64,000 nt of DNA from Mucilaginibacter mallensis (GCF_900105165.1 NZ_LT629740.1:1364001-1428000); one strand, 5' to 3'; positions 8,190 through 17,832 are shown, numbered from the stretch's first letter. Numbers and translations are program-made. Notes: generated by a model from the sequence alone, not told the origin.

Positions 8190-11100
8190 ATGAGTAATTT
8201 AAGTGTTGCCTTTGGATCATACAGACCTGATCTGATAAGCAACGAAACACTTGTTGATCTATTTAAAAATTCAGTGAAACATTTTGCCGGTAACACGGCG
8301 CTTATTTTTCACGACAGGCAGCTAACCTATGCCGAACTCGATAAATGGAGTGATGCCATCGCTTTGCACCTGGTTAATAACGGCATTACCCGTAAAAGCA
8401 CAGTTGGCATTTGGTGGCCCCGGGGGCTTGAATTGCACGCGGCTATCCTGGGTATTATAAAATCAGGTGCTGCATACGTACCTGTGGACCGTGAAACACC
8501 TGCTGAACGGCTTGAAATGATTCTTACAGAGATAGGCGCCTCGGCATGCTTTAGCATGGAAGCTTTGAATGTAGCGTGCCCTGTTTTACAAATCCCCACG
8601 TATGAGGAAACAACCGCTATACTATCTTCAATACCAAAAAATGAGTTGATATCTCCTGAACCGGAGGATATGGCCTACATTTTATATACTTCGGGCAGCA
8701 CCGGTAAACCCAAGGGTATACCTATCGGCCACAAACAAATATGCCACCTGGTAAGGGCGGAGCAGGATGTATTCAACGTTACTGCCACCGACAAAGTTTA
8801 CCAGGGATTTTCCGTATCGTTTGATATGTGGTGTGAAGAAACCTGGCTAAGTTATTTTGCCGGGGCCACGTTATGGGTAGCAGACAATACTACTTCAAAA
8901 TCCATTGACGAGCTGGGCTCGGTTTTGCAAAAGGAAAATATAACTATTTTGCATGCTGTGCCCAGTTTATTGGCAGTTATGCATAATGAAGTGCCATCGT
9001 TAAGGCTCATTAATGCCGGTGGCGAGGCTTGTACACCGCAGGTGCTGGCCAAATGGGCAGGCAATGGCTTAGCATTCTATAATAGCTATGGCCCAACAGA
9101 AACTACCGTTACGGCTACTATAGCAAAGCTGACGGAAGAGGACGATATTGTGATTGGTCATCCGCTGCCGAATTACAATTTGGCAGTGATTGATGCTGAT
9201 ATGAACCTGATGCCGCTTGGTGAACCCGGCGAACTGGTCATCACCGGGCCAGGTGTTTCGGAAGGCTATATTGGGTTGCCCGAACTTACCCGGCAAAAAT
9301 TTATACCAAAACCTGTTTCGTTAGCTGTTTTGCCCGGCGATATGGTCTATCGTACCGGGGATGCTGCTATCATGCTTAAAAACAGAGCGGTGAAACTACA
9401 GGGTAGGATGGATGACCAGGTAAAACTGCGGGGCTATCGTATTGAGCTGGGCGAAATAGAAAGCAGGATGAACATGCTTGCTGGAGTCAGCGCTGCAGCA
9501 GTTGGTATAAAAAAAGACAGTCACGACCGGGATCACCTTGTTGGCTATGTGATGATGGAGGATTCAGTCTGTATTGATGATAAGCTGCTTAGGATGGAAC
9601 TTTCTAAAACACTGCCTGCATACATGATACCGGGCAATATTGTTTCCCTGCGCGAAATGCCCCGCCTGCCAAGTGGTAAAATAGACCGCAAAGCCTTACC
9701 TGTGCCCGATGAGCTTGAAAATGAATTGGAAGATATTGTTATTGACGCGGATGCCCCGGTAGGTGATAAGGTAATGGCTATTTTGCATAACGTGTTCCCC
9801 AGCCGCGATATTGATCCTTCAATGGATTTTTTTGATGATCTCGGCGGTCATTCATTGTTAGCTGCAGCATTTGTTTCGCAGTTAAGGCGTGAGGCTGCAC
9901 TACCATATGTAGCATTAAAAGATGTTTATCTTCATCGGCCCATAAGCAGCCTGATTGCTCACTGGGAAGAAGAACAGCAGGCACAACAACCATCAAAACA
10001 ACGGATCTTTAATAAAGTGCCCAAGTTGCGTTATCTGTTGTGCTGGGCTGCACAATCCGTTTCGTTACTGGCTATATACGGGCTGCTCGCTTTCCAGATA
10101 TTTATTCCCTACCTGGGCTATTATTATGTTAATGAGGAAACCGGCAGTCTTGGCTATTCCATTGTTACTTCTTTAATGCTTTTCGCGCTGATACCGCCCT
10201 TGTTTACACTTGTATGCATTGCAGGCAAATGGCTATTGATAGGCAAGATGAAAGAAGGCGATTACCCGCTGTGGGGGAGTTATTATTTCAGGTGGTGGCT
10301 TGTAAAGAGTATACAGCGTCTCTTGCCCGCACAGTTTCTAAGTGGTTCACCTTTATATCCCGTCTATCTTCGTTGGCTGGGAATGAAAATAGCACCCGAT
10401 GCGCAGATAAGCAGTTTTGAGTTTGGAGCAGAGGATCTCATTACCATTGGCAGCGATGCCAGTCTGAGCTCAAAAACGCATTTAAACAACGCCTTTGTGG
10501 AAGATGGTATGCTTAAACTGCGTAAAATAACTATTGGCGATCATGCTTATATTGGCAGCAGTTCAATAGTATCGGGCGATAGTGTGATAGCAGATTGGGG
10601 CGAACTGCAGGACCTGAGTTGTTTGCAGGCCGGTAAAACTATAGCAGAAGCCGAGGTATGGCGCGGGAGCCCCGCTCAGTTAAAAGAAAAGAAAAAGATA
10701 GAAGACCTGCCTCAGCCTTTAGTGGTATCACGCAAGGATCGTATAAAGTATAATACCTTGTTCATGATTTGCATACAAGCATTTCCGCTCATTATCCTTT
10801 TACCTTTGCTGCCAACTATCATCACCATAAATAAGCTGGATGATGCCGCGGCCGACTATAATTTTAATTACATGGTGACTGCACCATTGCTGGCCCTGCT
10901 GTATATAATGCTGTTTGCCGCAGAAACAATTATCATTACCCGCATATTGCAGTATGATCTGAAACCCGGTAAATATCCCATATACAGTATGGCGTATGTG
11001 CGCAAATGGTTTGCAGACCAGGTGCTTTCCATCAACCTGGTTGTTTTGCATCCTATTTACGCTACGGTGTTTATTTCCGGTTTTTTCCGTGCACTTGGTG

Positions 11101-12140
11101 CAAAAGTTGGCAAAGGCGCAGAAATATCAACAGCAGGCAGCGTAACGCATCCGCTACTTGAAATTGGCGACGGCGCGTTTGTTGCCGATGCTGTAACGCT
11201 TGGTGAGGCTGATGTACGCGGTCAGCAGCTTATACTTGAAAAAACTGTGATAGATGGCAACAGTTTTGTGGGTAATAGCGCGCTTATTCCTCAGGGCTAC
11301 CATCTGCAAAGCGATATGCTTATCGGGGTACTATCCGTTCCGCCTGATCAGGAGCAAATGTCCGGAATTGGTGGTTCCGATTGGTTTGGTTCGCCCGCCA
11401 TCAGGTTACCGCGCAGGCAGGAAAGCAATGTTTTTAATGCAGCGCTTACCACTAAGCCAAAATTTATTCGTAGACTGGCTCGTGGAACGGTAGAGTTTAT
11501 CCGCACTATTTTGCCTGAAAGCGCTATTATTTGCTCATCTATCCTGTTTATTGCCTATGGGCATGATCTTGTTACGCAGGAGCCTTTGTGGAAGATCATT
11601 TTACTCTTTCCGTTCTATTACCTGTTTTATATGGGTCTGCCGGCGTTTTTGTTAACGGTATTGCTCAAATGGCTTTTTGTAGGCAAATACAAACCCCTAC
11701 AAAAGCCTATGTGGACCTGGACAGTATGGCGCAGCGAGGCCATCACGTCAACTTATGAGGCGCTATCAGTACCATTCCTGTTGTTTTATATGCAAGGAAC
11801 CCCGTGGCTGCCCTTATTGCTTAGGCTGCTGGGTGTTAAAACCGGCAAACGTGTATGGATGAACACAACTGATATTACTGAATTCGATATGGTTTCCATC
11901 GGTGACGACGCTGCCCTGAATTCCGATTGTGGCCCGCAAACACATTTGTTTGAAGACCGCGTGATGAAGGTTGGCCCGGTAAAAATAGGTGCAAGAAGCA
12001 CGATTGGCGCGGGAACTATTGTTTTATATGATAGTGAAATAGGCGATGACACCTGCGTAGAGGCGCTATCGCTAATCATGAAGGGGGAACGGCTTGCACC
12101 GGGGACTAATTGGGCAGGCAGTCCGGTAAAACCGAGTTGA
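8190..12140 (+). CDS. Pls/PosA-family membrane non-ribosomal peptide synthetase
   Basis: About 1316 residues from the ATG at 8190; an upstream in-frame TTG at 8145 is less likely. Domain order: adenylation domain (A3 YTSGSTGKPKG near 170, A5 YGPTETTV, A7 YRTGD, A8 DDQVKLRGYRIELGE, A10 LPSGKIDRKALP); a thiolation domain with the phosphopantetheine serine in LGGHSLLAA (near 554); then three hexapeptide left-handed-helix soluble domains separated by pairs of hydrophobic segments. This matches epsilon-poly-lysine synthetase Pls in layout and size (Pls is about 1319 residues). Such enzymes activate one amino acid and, in known cases, polymerise it through side-chain amide bonds in the membrane. 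The substrate is unknown: the specificity pocket, aligned by eye, reads roughly D-M-E-H-I-A-S-V-T-K and is not one I can assign. A phosphopantetheinyl transferase follows 33 bases later. Confidence 0.85.
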   Translation: MSNLSVAFGSYRPDLISNETLVDLFKNSVKHFAGNTALIFHDRQLTYAELDKWSDAIALHLVNNGITRKSTVGIWWPRGLELHAAILGIIKSGAAYVPVDRETPAERLEMILTEIGASACFSMEALNVACPVLQIPTYEETTAILSSIPKNELISPEPEDMAYILYTSGSTGKPKGIPIGHKQICHLVRAEQDVFNVTATDKVYQGFSVSFDMWCEETWLSYFAGATLWVADNTTSKSIDELGSVLQKENITILHAVPSLLAVMHNEVPSLRLINAGGEACTPQVLAKWAGNGLAFYNSYGPTETTVTATIAKLTEEDDIVIGHPLPNYNLAVIDADMNLMPLGEPGELVITGPGVSEGYIGLPELTRQKFIPKPVSLAVLPGDMVYRTGDAAIMLKNRAVKLQGRMDDQVKLRGYRIELGEIESRMNMLAGVSAAAVGIKKDSHDRDHLVGYVMMEDSVCIDDKLLRMELSKTLPAYMIPGNIVSLREMPRLPSGKIDRKALPVPDELENELEDIVIDADAPVGDKVMAILHNVFPSRDIDPSMDFFDDLGGHSLLAAAFVSQLRREAALPYVALKDVYLHRPISSLIAHWEEEQQAQQPSKQRIFNKVPKLRYLLCWAAQSVSLLAIYGLLAFQIFIPYLGYYYVNEETGSLGYSIVTSLMLFALIPPLFTLVCIAGKWLLIGKMKEGDYPLWGSYYFRWWLVKSIQRLLPAQFLSGSPLYPVYLRWLGMKIAPDAQISSFEFGAEDLITIGSDASLSSKTHLNNAFVEDGMLKLRKITIGDHAYIGSSSIVSGDSVIADWGELQDLSCLQAGKTIAEAEVWRGSPAQLKEKKKIEDLPQPLVVSRKDRIKYNTLFMICIQAFPLIILLPLLPTIITINKLDDAAADYNFNYMVTAPLLALLYIMLFAAETIIITRILQYDLKPGKYPIYSMAYVRKWFADQVLSINLVVLHPIYATVFISGFFRALGAKVGKGAEISTAGSVTHPLLEIGDGAFVADAVTLGEADVRGQQLILEKTVIDGNSFVGNSALIPQGYHLQSDMLIGVLSVPPDQEQMSGIGGSDWFGSPAIRLPRRQESNVFNAALTTKPKFIRRLARGTVEFIRTILPESAIICSSILFIAYGHDLVTQEPLWKIILLFPFYYLFYMGLPAFLLTVLLKWLFVGKYKPLQKPMWTWTVWRSEAITSTYEALSVPFLLFYMQGTPWLPLLLRLLGVKTGKRVWMNTTDITEFDMVSIGDDAALNSDCGPQTHLFEDRVMKVGPVKIGARSTIGAGTIVLYDSEIGDDTCVEALSLIMKGERLAPGTNWAGSPVKPS

Positions 12141-12173
12141 AATCCTTCGGGAATTATTATTATAAATTGCCAA

Positions 12174-12815
12174 ATGACAAGGATCTTTTATACTGACATT
12201 TCATTTCCCCGAAACGAAACCGCGTTTAATACTTATTTAGATGAATTACCCGAATCTCTAAAAAATAAGGTATTAAAATTCAGGCGGTGGCAGGATGCAT
12301 ATGCAAGCCTGTTTGGCAAACTTCTTTTAAAAGCAGCACTTTTAAATTGCGGCTTCAGTTCTTTTACATTTGATGATCTGCAGTATACTTCATTTAATCG
12401 GCCATTCATCGAAGGCAATATTGATTTTAATCTTTCGCATTCAGGTGCTTTTATCGTATGTGTATTAAGTAATGAAGATAAGGTTGGGATTGATATAGAG
12501 GAGGTTAAATCAATAAATTTAGGACATTTTGAAAGCCAGTTTACCGCTGATGAGTGGCTGAATATTACCAACGCTACTGACCCCTATAGTGAATTTTATA
12601 GTTGCTGGACTAAAAAGGAAGCAATACTGAAGGCTTCAGGTGAGGGCTTAAATATGCCTTTAAAACAAGTACAGCTTTTTGATGATTACGGAATTCTAAA
12701 TAAAAACAAATGGTATATTAAGGAATATCATCTTGCAAATAATTATTCAGTTCATTTGGCAAGTGAGATAATTATCAATCCAAAAATAGTTCCCGAGAAA
12801 ATCGATTTCCCTTAA
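12174..12815 (+). CDS. 4'-phosphopantetheinyl transferase (Sfp-type)
   Basis: A 213-residue member of the Sfp/AcpT superfamily. Diagnostic motifs are NLSHSG (86-91), VGIDIEEV with metal ligands D107 and E109, and WTKKEAILKASGEGL (145-159). It transfers phosphopantetheine from CoA to the serine of a carrier domain, very probably that of the synthetase 33 bases upstream, since the two form one transcription unit. The synthetase therefore carries its own activating enzyme. Confidence 0.9.
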   Translation: MTRIFYTDISFPRNETAFNTYLDELPESLKNKVLKFRRWQDAYASLFGKLLLKAALLNCGFSSFTFDDLQYTSFNRPFIEGNIDFNLSHSGAFIVCVLSNEDKVGIDIEEVKSINLGHFESQFTADEWLNITNATDPYSEFYSCWTKKEAILKASGEGLNMPLKQVQLFDDYGILNKNKWYIKEYHLANNYSVHLASEIIINPKIVPEKIDFP

Positions 12816-12837
12816 ACCCAACTTCAAATTTCGATAT

Positions 12838-12890
12838 AAACAGACCTGCAGGCAGAGTCTCCAATTTGAAAACTGCGGATAGTGGAAATC
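12838..12890. repeat. Degenerate copy of the GGAGACT...GGATAGCGG repeat
   Basis: The stretch around GAGTCTCCAATTTG and ACTGCGGATAGTGG resembles the element at 15536-15593 and 16699-16757 but has diverged. It lies in the otherwise featureless gap after the phosphopantetheinyl transferase. Confidence 0.35.
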
Positions 12891-13031
12891 TGCTAAATAG
12901 CCAATATACTATACGGAGAAAGGGCCAATTGTTATTTTTTGGTCATTATCAGCAAACATTGTGATTTCCTATTTGTTATTTGGATAGCTATTAACTATTT
13001 TTAAGGATTCACCACGCTAAATTTTGAACTT

Positions 13032-13310
13032 ATGGAAACAGCCCAACGCCCTTCCTTGCTCGATACTATCCTGGTAAGGCTTAGCCCTGCGGATATAGCG
13101 CATACTGATAACCGCAAACTGATCGCTGAACGCATCGAATCCCTTTTGCGACAGAACGGTTGGACGCGTCAACATTTCAAAGGATTGATGCGCAGGGAGA
13201 TCCTGCCGCTCAGGGCTTGGCTGGGGCATACCTACAACCTGACGCTGGATGGGCTGCACGAACTTTGTGCACTGCTGCACATCTCATTAGGCGACCTGGT
13301 GGCTGAATAA
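13032..13310 (+). CDS. Small XRE-like helix-turn-helix protein
   Basis: A 92-residue protein. Residues 27-90 read as a five-helix lambda-repressor-type fold (IAERIESLLRQNGWTRQHF, then LRAWLGHTYNLTLDGLHEL). I infer a DNA-binding regulator or an antitoxin without an adjacent toxin. The recognition helix is not canonical. GC content is higher than in the surroundings and intergenic gaps flank it on both sides. The target is unknown. Confidence 0.6.
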   Translation: METAQRPSLLDTILVRLSPADIAHTDNRKLIAERIESLLRQNGWTRQHFKGLMRREILPLRAWLGHTYNLTLDGLHELCALLHISLGDLVAE

Positions 13311-13677
13311 TCCGGCACTGGATAATTACTGCGAATACTGAAGTACATAAATACTGTTGAAAGACGGGGTTGCTTTGTATTGGCTTAACTTCCGCACTCG
13401 GTATTCGTTTAATTATAACATCCTATTGCTCAATAATTATTTTTTTGTCCTGATATCATAGGTGTTCAGAAGATAAAAAAAGGGAATCATGCTGAGGCAC
13501 TCGAAGTATGCGGGTAATGGCCTTTACGCTTACCCTTCGAGTGTCTCAGGGTGACCCCACACTCTATATTCGTAAGAAAATAAATCTTCCGAACACCTAT
13601 CTTCCTGACATTAACCGTATTCCATTTGCTAATATCATTTAGTATGAGTAATATGTGCTGGCATAAGTGGTATAGTT
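13311..13677. other. Intergenic region holding a long nested palindrome
   Basis: This 367-base gap contains the inverted repeat at 13460-13598 and AT-rich flanks. I see no gene. Confidence 0.6.
13460..13598. repeat. Nested inverted repeat, TCATGCTGAG family (copy A)
   Basis: Outer arms AGGTGTTCAGAAGAT (13460-13474) and ATCTTCCGAACACCT (13584-13598). The inner stem begins TCATGCTGAGGCACTCGAAG (13488-13507) and closes with CTTCGAGTGTCTCAGG (13535 onward). The same head and tail sequences recur at 30375, 42554 and 62127. It is a dispersed REP/MITE-like palindrome. Confidence 0.75.
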
Positions 13678-15534
13678 ATGAGGTGTAAAACGGTTCTTGT
13701 TGCAATATTTATGATGATTACGCTGGCAAGCTATGCCCAATCAGTTGAAGTTACCAACATCAGGAAATCGCTAAACAATATTAGCGACAGCTCACGTTAT
13801 GTTGATGCCCTCAACAGGCTGGCTATGCTCCTCTACGAAAAAAACATTGATAGCACATTTGTATACACGGCCAAAGCCCGGCAGATAGCTAACCGTCTGG
13901 ATTATGTTAAAGGTAAGGCGGATGCCATAAACAACCTGGGCGTGGTGTTTGATATTAAAGGGAATGTGCAGCTTGCCCTGCGCTACTACGACGAAGCTTT
14001 CAGAAATTATACACAATTGCACGATTCGGTTAACGTGGTAGAATCCTTAATGAACATTGCCATGGTTTATAAGGAAATAGGGAAGGATCAGCGGGCCATA
14101 CAGGAGTTTAATGAAGCGTTGAGCTTAGGCCGTAAGTTAAGGCAGGACTCTATCATGTCGCTTACTATTTACAATTACCTGCTGGAATACCCCGCCAAGT
14201 TTAACCGCGATTCGATGGGTTATTATATTGCCCGGGCAAAAAGTATAGCTGCAAAATACCACGATCAACGAACCTTAATTGCAATTGATCAACTTGTTGC
14301 CGACGATATGATCAGCCACGGCAGCCGTGAAAAGGGTTTGGCACTGCTTGATAGTACAATAAACGCGGCCATCAGGCATAATCTGTATTATGTGAGTATG
14401 GATATGATGATAGATATGGGCGATCAGCTGGCAACAAGCGACCCTGTAAAAGCAGCCGGATATTACCAGCGCGGACTGACTGTGGCAGGCGAAAATGGTT
14501 ATCTCATCTACAGCCAGATCATGGCCCGCAAACTGTTCGATCTTTATACCTTGCACCATGATAGTTTGCAGGCCGCCACTTACAGCAGGCAATTGGTAGC
14601 GCTTAATGATGAGCAGGCAAAGCTGAACAACGCATCAAGCATAGATTACCTGGATTATGTCTATAAAGATCAACAAATCAGGTCGCTTTCCGTTAGGTCA
14701 AAATATCAGACCGTATTGCTAATACTGGCGGCAGTTGTTTGCCTGCTTGCTATAACTATAATTGTAGTGATAAAGCGCACATTAGCGCGAACAAGGCTCC
14801 TTAACAGGCAGGTACAGGAACAATATGTGCAAATGAAAGGGACCCTGGATGCACTGGAGCAAAGCCAGGCCGATAACTCGCGCATGATGAAGATAGTAGC
14901 GCACGACCTCCGCAACCCCATCGGCGCTATTACCTCACTTGCTGCACTGATGCTTGATAATGATTCATACCCGGAAGAAGACCGCATGATGCTTGAAATG
15001 ATCAGAACGTCGGGCAATAATTCGTTGGAATTGGTGAGTGATCTTTTGCAGGTACATACCCGGACTGAAGAACTGAAAATGGAAATGGTTGACCTTGACC
15101 AGATGCTGCATTATTGTGTCGATCTGCTGGAAAATAAAGCCAGCAGCAAAGGGCAGCAGCTCAAGCTGGATAGTTTACCGGTTACTATTGCTGCCAGTCG
15201 CGAAAAATTATGGCGCGTAGTGAGTAACTTAATTGCAAATGCCATTAAATTCAGCCCCACCGGGGCAACAATTCACATCAGCCTTGAATCTGTTCCTGAA
15301 AAAGTAATTATTGCTGTAAAGGATAATGGTATAGGCATCCCCGAGGAAATGGGTAATAAGATATTTGATATGTTTACCGACTCCAAACGCCCCGGAACAG
15401 CCGGCGAACAACCATTTGGCCTTGGCCTTGCCATCTCCAAACAAATTGTTGAGGCCCACGGCGGCAAAATCTGGTATGAAAGTCATCCCGGTAACGGAAC
15501 AACTTTTTATGTGGAATTGCCTAAGGGGGCTTGA
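13678..15534 (+). CDS. TPR-containing sensor histidine kinase
   Basis: 618 residues: signal peptide (1-20), about six tetratricopeptide repeats (35-300, for example AINNLGVVFDIKGNVQLALRY), one transmembrane helix (about 344-366), a short coiled coil, HisKA with the phospho-acceptor His near 409 (VAHDLRNPIGAI) and HATPase_c with ANAIKFSP, DNGIGIP and GLGLAIS. The periplasmic TPR sensor and cytoplasmic kinase are a common Bacteroidota design. No response regulator is adjacent, so it is an orphan kinase or signals to a distant partner. Confidence 0.9.
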   Translation: MRCKTVLVAIFMMITLASYAQSVEVTNIRKSLNNISDSSRYVDALNRLAMLLYEKNIDSTFVYTAKARQIANRLDYVKGKADAINNLGVVFDIKGNVQLALRYYDEAFRNYTQLHDSVNVVESLMNIAMVYKEIGKDQRAIQEFNEALSLGRKLRQDSIMSLTIYNYLLEYPAKFNRDSMGYYIARAKSIAAKYHDQRTLIAIDQLVADDMISHGSREKGLALLDSTINAAIRHNLYYVSMDMMIDMGDQLATSDPVKAAGYYQRGLTVAGENGYLIYSQIMARKLFDLYTLHHDSLQAATYSRQLVALNDEQAKLNNASSIDYLDYVYKDQQIRSLSVRSKYQTVLLILAAVVCLLAITIIVVIKRTLARTRLLNRQVQEQYVQMKGTLDALEQSQADNSRMMKIVAHDLRNPIGAITSLAALMLDNDSYPEEDRMMLEMIRTSGNNSLELVSDLLQVHTRTEELKMEMVDLDQMLHYCVDLLENKASSKGQQLKLDSLPVTIAASREKLWRVVSNLIANAIKFSPTGATIHISLESVPEKVIIAVKDNGIGIPEEMGNKIFDMFTDSKRPGTAGEQPFGLGLAISKQIVEAHGGKIWYESHPGNGTTFYVELPKGA

Positions 15535-15535
15535 A

Positions 15536-15593
15536 TGTAGTCGGAGACTACGGGCATAGTGATCCGAAGTTGGAAACTTCGGATAGCGGGGGG
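15536..15593 (+). repeat. GGAGACT-type repeat, left copy of an inverted pair
   Basis: TAGTCGGAGACTACGGGCAT, then TAGTGATCCGAAGTTGGAAA and CTTCGGATAGCGGG. It begins one base after the histidine kinase stop. Its reverse complement, about 80 percent identical by eye, is at 16699-16757. Internally TCCGAAGT and ACTTCGGA form a small hairpin. Confidence 0.7.
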
Positions 15594-15747
15594 GATTTGC
15601 AAATTCATTTGGATTAGCTATACTGGTAAACATAATTCGATTGATTTAATTTATTAATTACCAACTTGTTAAAGAGTGTTAAATTCTTAAAATGCGTTGT
15701 CGTTAGTAGTGATTTCGCATCCACAGTTATAAAAATTACCTATAAAC

Positions 15748-16623
15748 ATGAAACTTAAATCTGCAATTATTATCAATCTGCTTTCTCTTTTATTGGTAAT
15801 ATCCGGCTGCGGGGATAGTCATACAACCCCAAAAAAAGAATCATCCTCCTCAATTAAGGAATTTACCTGTTATTCAAACAGCGTAAAAGATACCTTTTAC
15901 ATTACCGTTCAGTTACCTTTAAATTATGAGAAGGAACCTAAAAAACGTTACCCGGTAGTGTTATTAACTGATGCAAATTTTTATTTTCCTATGCTGGCGC
16001 CCATTGTGCACCAGTACGAAAAAGGAGGTTTATTACCTCCATTAATACTGGTAGGCGTAGGATATAAATCTTTCGAATTGATGAATTCATTAAGAGTGCG
16101 GGATTATCTTTATCCCCAAGCGATACCATCTGATGAAATGAAAGCACCGGGTGGCGGGCAACGTTATTATCAATTTATAACTAACGACCTGCTTCCTAAA
16201 ATAGATTCGAATTACAGAACCGAAATGAATACCAGGACCTTGCTGGGGCACTCGTTTGGTGGTTACTTTTCCTTATTTGCATTTCAACAGCAGATGAGCG
16301 GAAAAAGGAACGACTTTAAAGGGTTTGTATCCGCAAGTCCATCCTTATGGTATAATAATAATTATCTATTCAAGTTACCGGACCAGCTTAAAAGAACATT
16401 GCTTAAAGACACGGTAAGTGTTTTTTTGTCTGTTGGCTCATTCGAAACGCCAAAAGAATGGACTATTCAACCGGTGGAAAATATGGCAAAACAACTTGAT
16501 AATAAGCATATAAGCAAATTAAAATTGTCGACAATAGTTTACAACGATCTTGATCACATGGATGTTGGGTTAATCTCCTTTATACGTGGTATGGAAAAAA
16601 TGTATGCTAAACCTGCTCAATAA
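15748..16623 (+). CDS. Lipoprotein esterase, alpha/beta hydrolase (Fes/IroE-like)
   Basis: A 291-residue protein with a lipoprotein signal (VISGC, Cys21), so it is anchored in a membrane. The body is a putative esterase fold: RYPVVLLTDANFYF (about 70) and the nucleophile elbow LLGHSFGGYFS (Ser about 170), with a late His in LDHMDVG near 273. Relatives include enterobactin/siderophore esterases and general carbohydrate or lipid esterases; the substrate cannot be told. The gene stands alone between two inverted copies of one repeat. Confidence 0.8.
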   Translation: MKLKSAIIINLLSLLLVISGCGDSHTTPKKESSSSIKEFTCYSNSVKDTFYITVQLPLNYEKEPKKRYPVVLLTDANFYFPMLAPIVHQYEKGGLLPPLILVGVGYKSFELMNSLRVRDYLYPQAIPSDEMKAPGGGQRYYQFITNDLLPKIDSNYRTEMNTRTLLGHSFGGYFSLFAFQQQMSGKRNDFKGFVSASPSLWYNNNYLFKLPDQLKRTLLKDTVSVFLSVGSFETPKEWTIQPVENMAKQLDNKHISKLKLSTIVYNDLDHMDVGLISFIRGMEKMYAKPAQ

Positions 16624-16698
16624 TAATGATAAAAAAATCGAAAAAAGATTTTGAAAAGTCTTAGAATACGGGTATTTCTGTCATTAAATCAGCGTATA

Positions 16699-16757
16699 CC
16701 CCGCTGTCCGGAGTCTCTGACTTCGGACCACTATGCTCATAGTCTCCGACTATAGAG
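16699..16757 (-). repeat. GGAGACT-type repeat, right copy of an inverted pair
   Basis: Reverse complement of the 15536 element (CCCCGCTGTCCGGAGTCTCT and onward). It overlaps the end of the convergent acyltransferase gene and supplies its TAG stop (16750-16752). Confidence 0.7.
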
Positions 16758-17832
16758 CCTGCTTCCTTTTACTACTCAAATACTTCCTCACCGGTATATC
16801 ATAAACCACCATCACCAGATAAGCTATGCCAACTAAAAGCAGCATAGATGTTGTTATAATAATAACTAATTGAATGCCACCCGGTTTGTGGGTGCTGTAA
16901 TAATTGCCGAATACCCAAATGAAGGCGTAGTGAGTCATGTAAAGCGGGTATGATATTTTGCCGAAGAAAACGCAGATCTTTTTAAAACCCGCGGTTAATG
17001 CAGCGCCCGCGCCTAAGGCAACAATCAGCGGGAAATAGAGTATTACTGCAATGGGCTCGCTTAACCAATTCCATTTTGAAACAGGCATAATAAAGGCTAA
17101 TGCCAGCAATATAGCTATCCCGATAAAGCCTAATTTGTTTTTAATGATCCAGTTAGAACGGTAAACAAGCAATCCGGCTAAAAAAGAGAAGAAGATGCGC
17201 GCGCCGCCATCCCAAAAGGTACCACCGCTCCAGCCACCCATCAACGAGTTTGCCCGGTAACAAACATAGCAGAGCGCCATGGCCGCGAGCACGGTTAATA
17301 AAAGCAGGAATCGCCTGCCAATCCTGAAAAGAAGAAAAGCATAAAAAATATTGGCAACATACTCCCAAAATAACGACCATGCCGGGGCATTGAAACAGAA
17401 GAGGTTAAAATAGCGTTCGGGCATTATCGGTAAGGGGATCATTAAAATAGAGCTCAAAAATATCAGCGTGATTTTGCCAGCTCCATATAAACCGGCATAA
17501 GTACTAAAGGGATCAAACAGAAAAGTCAACAAGCATAATACCGAACCCATGATAACTAAAGGTTGCAACCGTATCAACCTCGATTTAAAAAACTCCCAAA
17601 CACCCATTTTGCCAATACGATCATCATAAGCGTAGCCGATAACAAAGCCGGATAAACAGAAAAAGAAATCGACCGCTAAGAAACCATGCCCGATGAAGTT
17701 TTGGCTATAATCTGAATACACTATCTCCATAAAATGAAAACACACCACAGCTAAAGCTGCTACGCCCCTTAAGCCATCCAGTATTTCGAAATGTTGTTTG
17801 GTTTTGAGGATCTCGGGCGTTGGTTGAGTCAT
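16750..17832 (-). CDS. Membrane acyltransferase, OafA/YrhL family
   Basis: About 360 residues if started at the ATG at 17832 (MTQPTPEILK); the frame is open to 17922, but the extra 30 residues are not typical. Motifs: HFEILDGLRGVAALAVVCFH, with the conserved Arg and His of acyltransferase_3, and FLAVDFFFCLSGFVIGYAY. About ten hydrophobic helices follow. These integral membrane enzymes acetylate or acylate surface polysaccharides or other envelope molecules. The stop codon lies in an intergenic repeat, so the last few residues may be recent. Confidence 0.85.
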   Translation of the reverse strand: MTQPTPEILKTKQHFEILDGLRGVAALAVVCFHFMEIVYSDYSQNFIGHGFLAVDFFFCLSGFVIGYAYDDRIGKMGVWEFFKSRLIRLQPLVIMGSVLCLLTFLFDPFSTYAGLYGAGKITLIFLSSILMIPLPIMPERYFNLFCFNAPAWSLFWEYVANIFYAFLLFRIGRRFLLLLTVLAAMALCYVCYRANSLMGGWSGGTFWDGGARIFFSFLAGLLVYRSNWIIKNKLGFIGIAILLALAFIMPVSKWNWLSEPIAVILYFPLIVALGAGAALTAGFKKICVFFGKISYPLYMTHYAFIWVFGNYYSTHKPGGIQLVIIITTSMLLLVGIAYLVMVVYDIPVRKYLSSKRKQAL

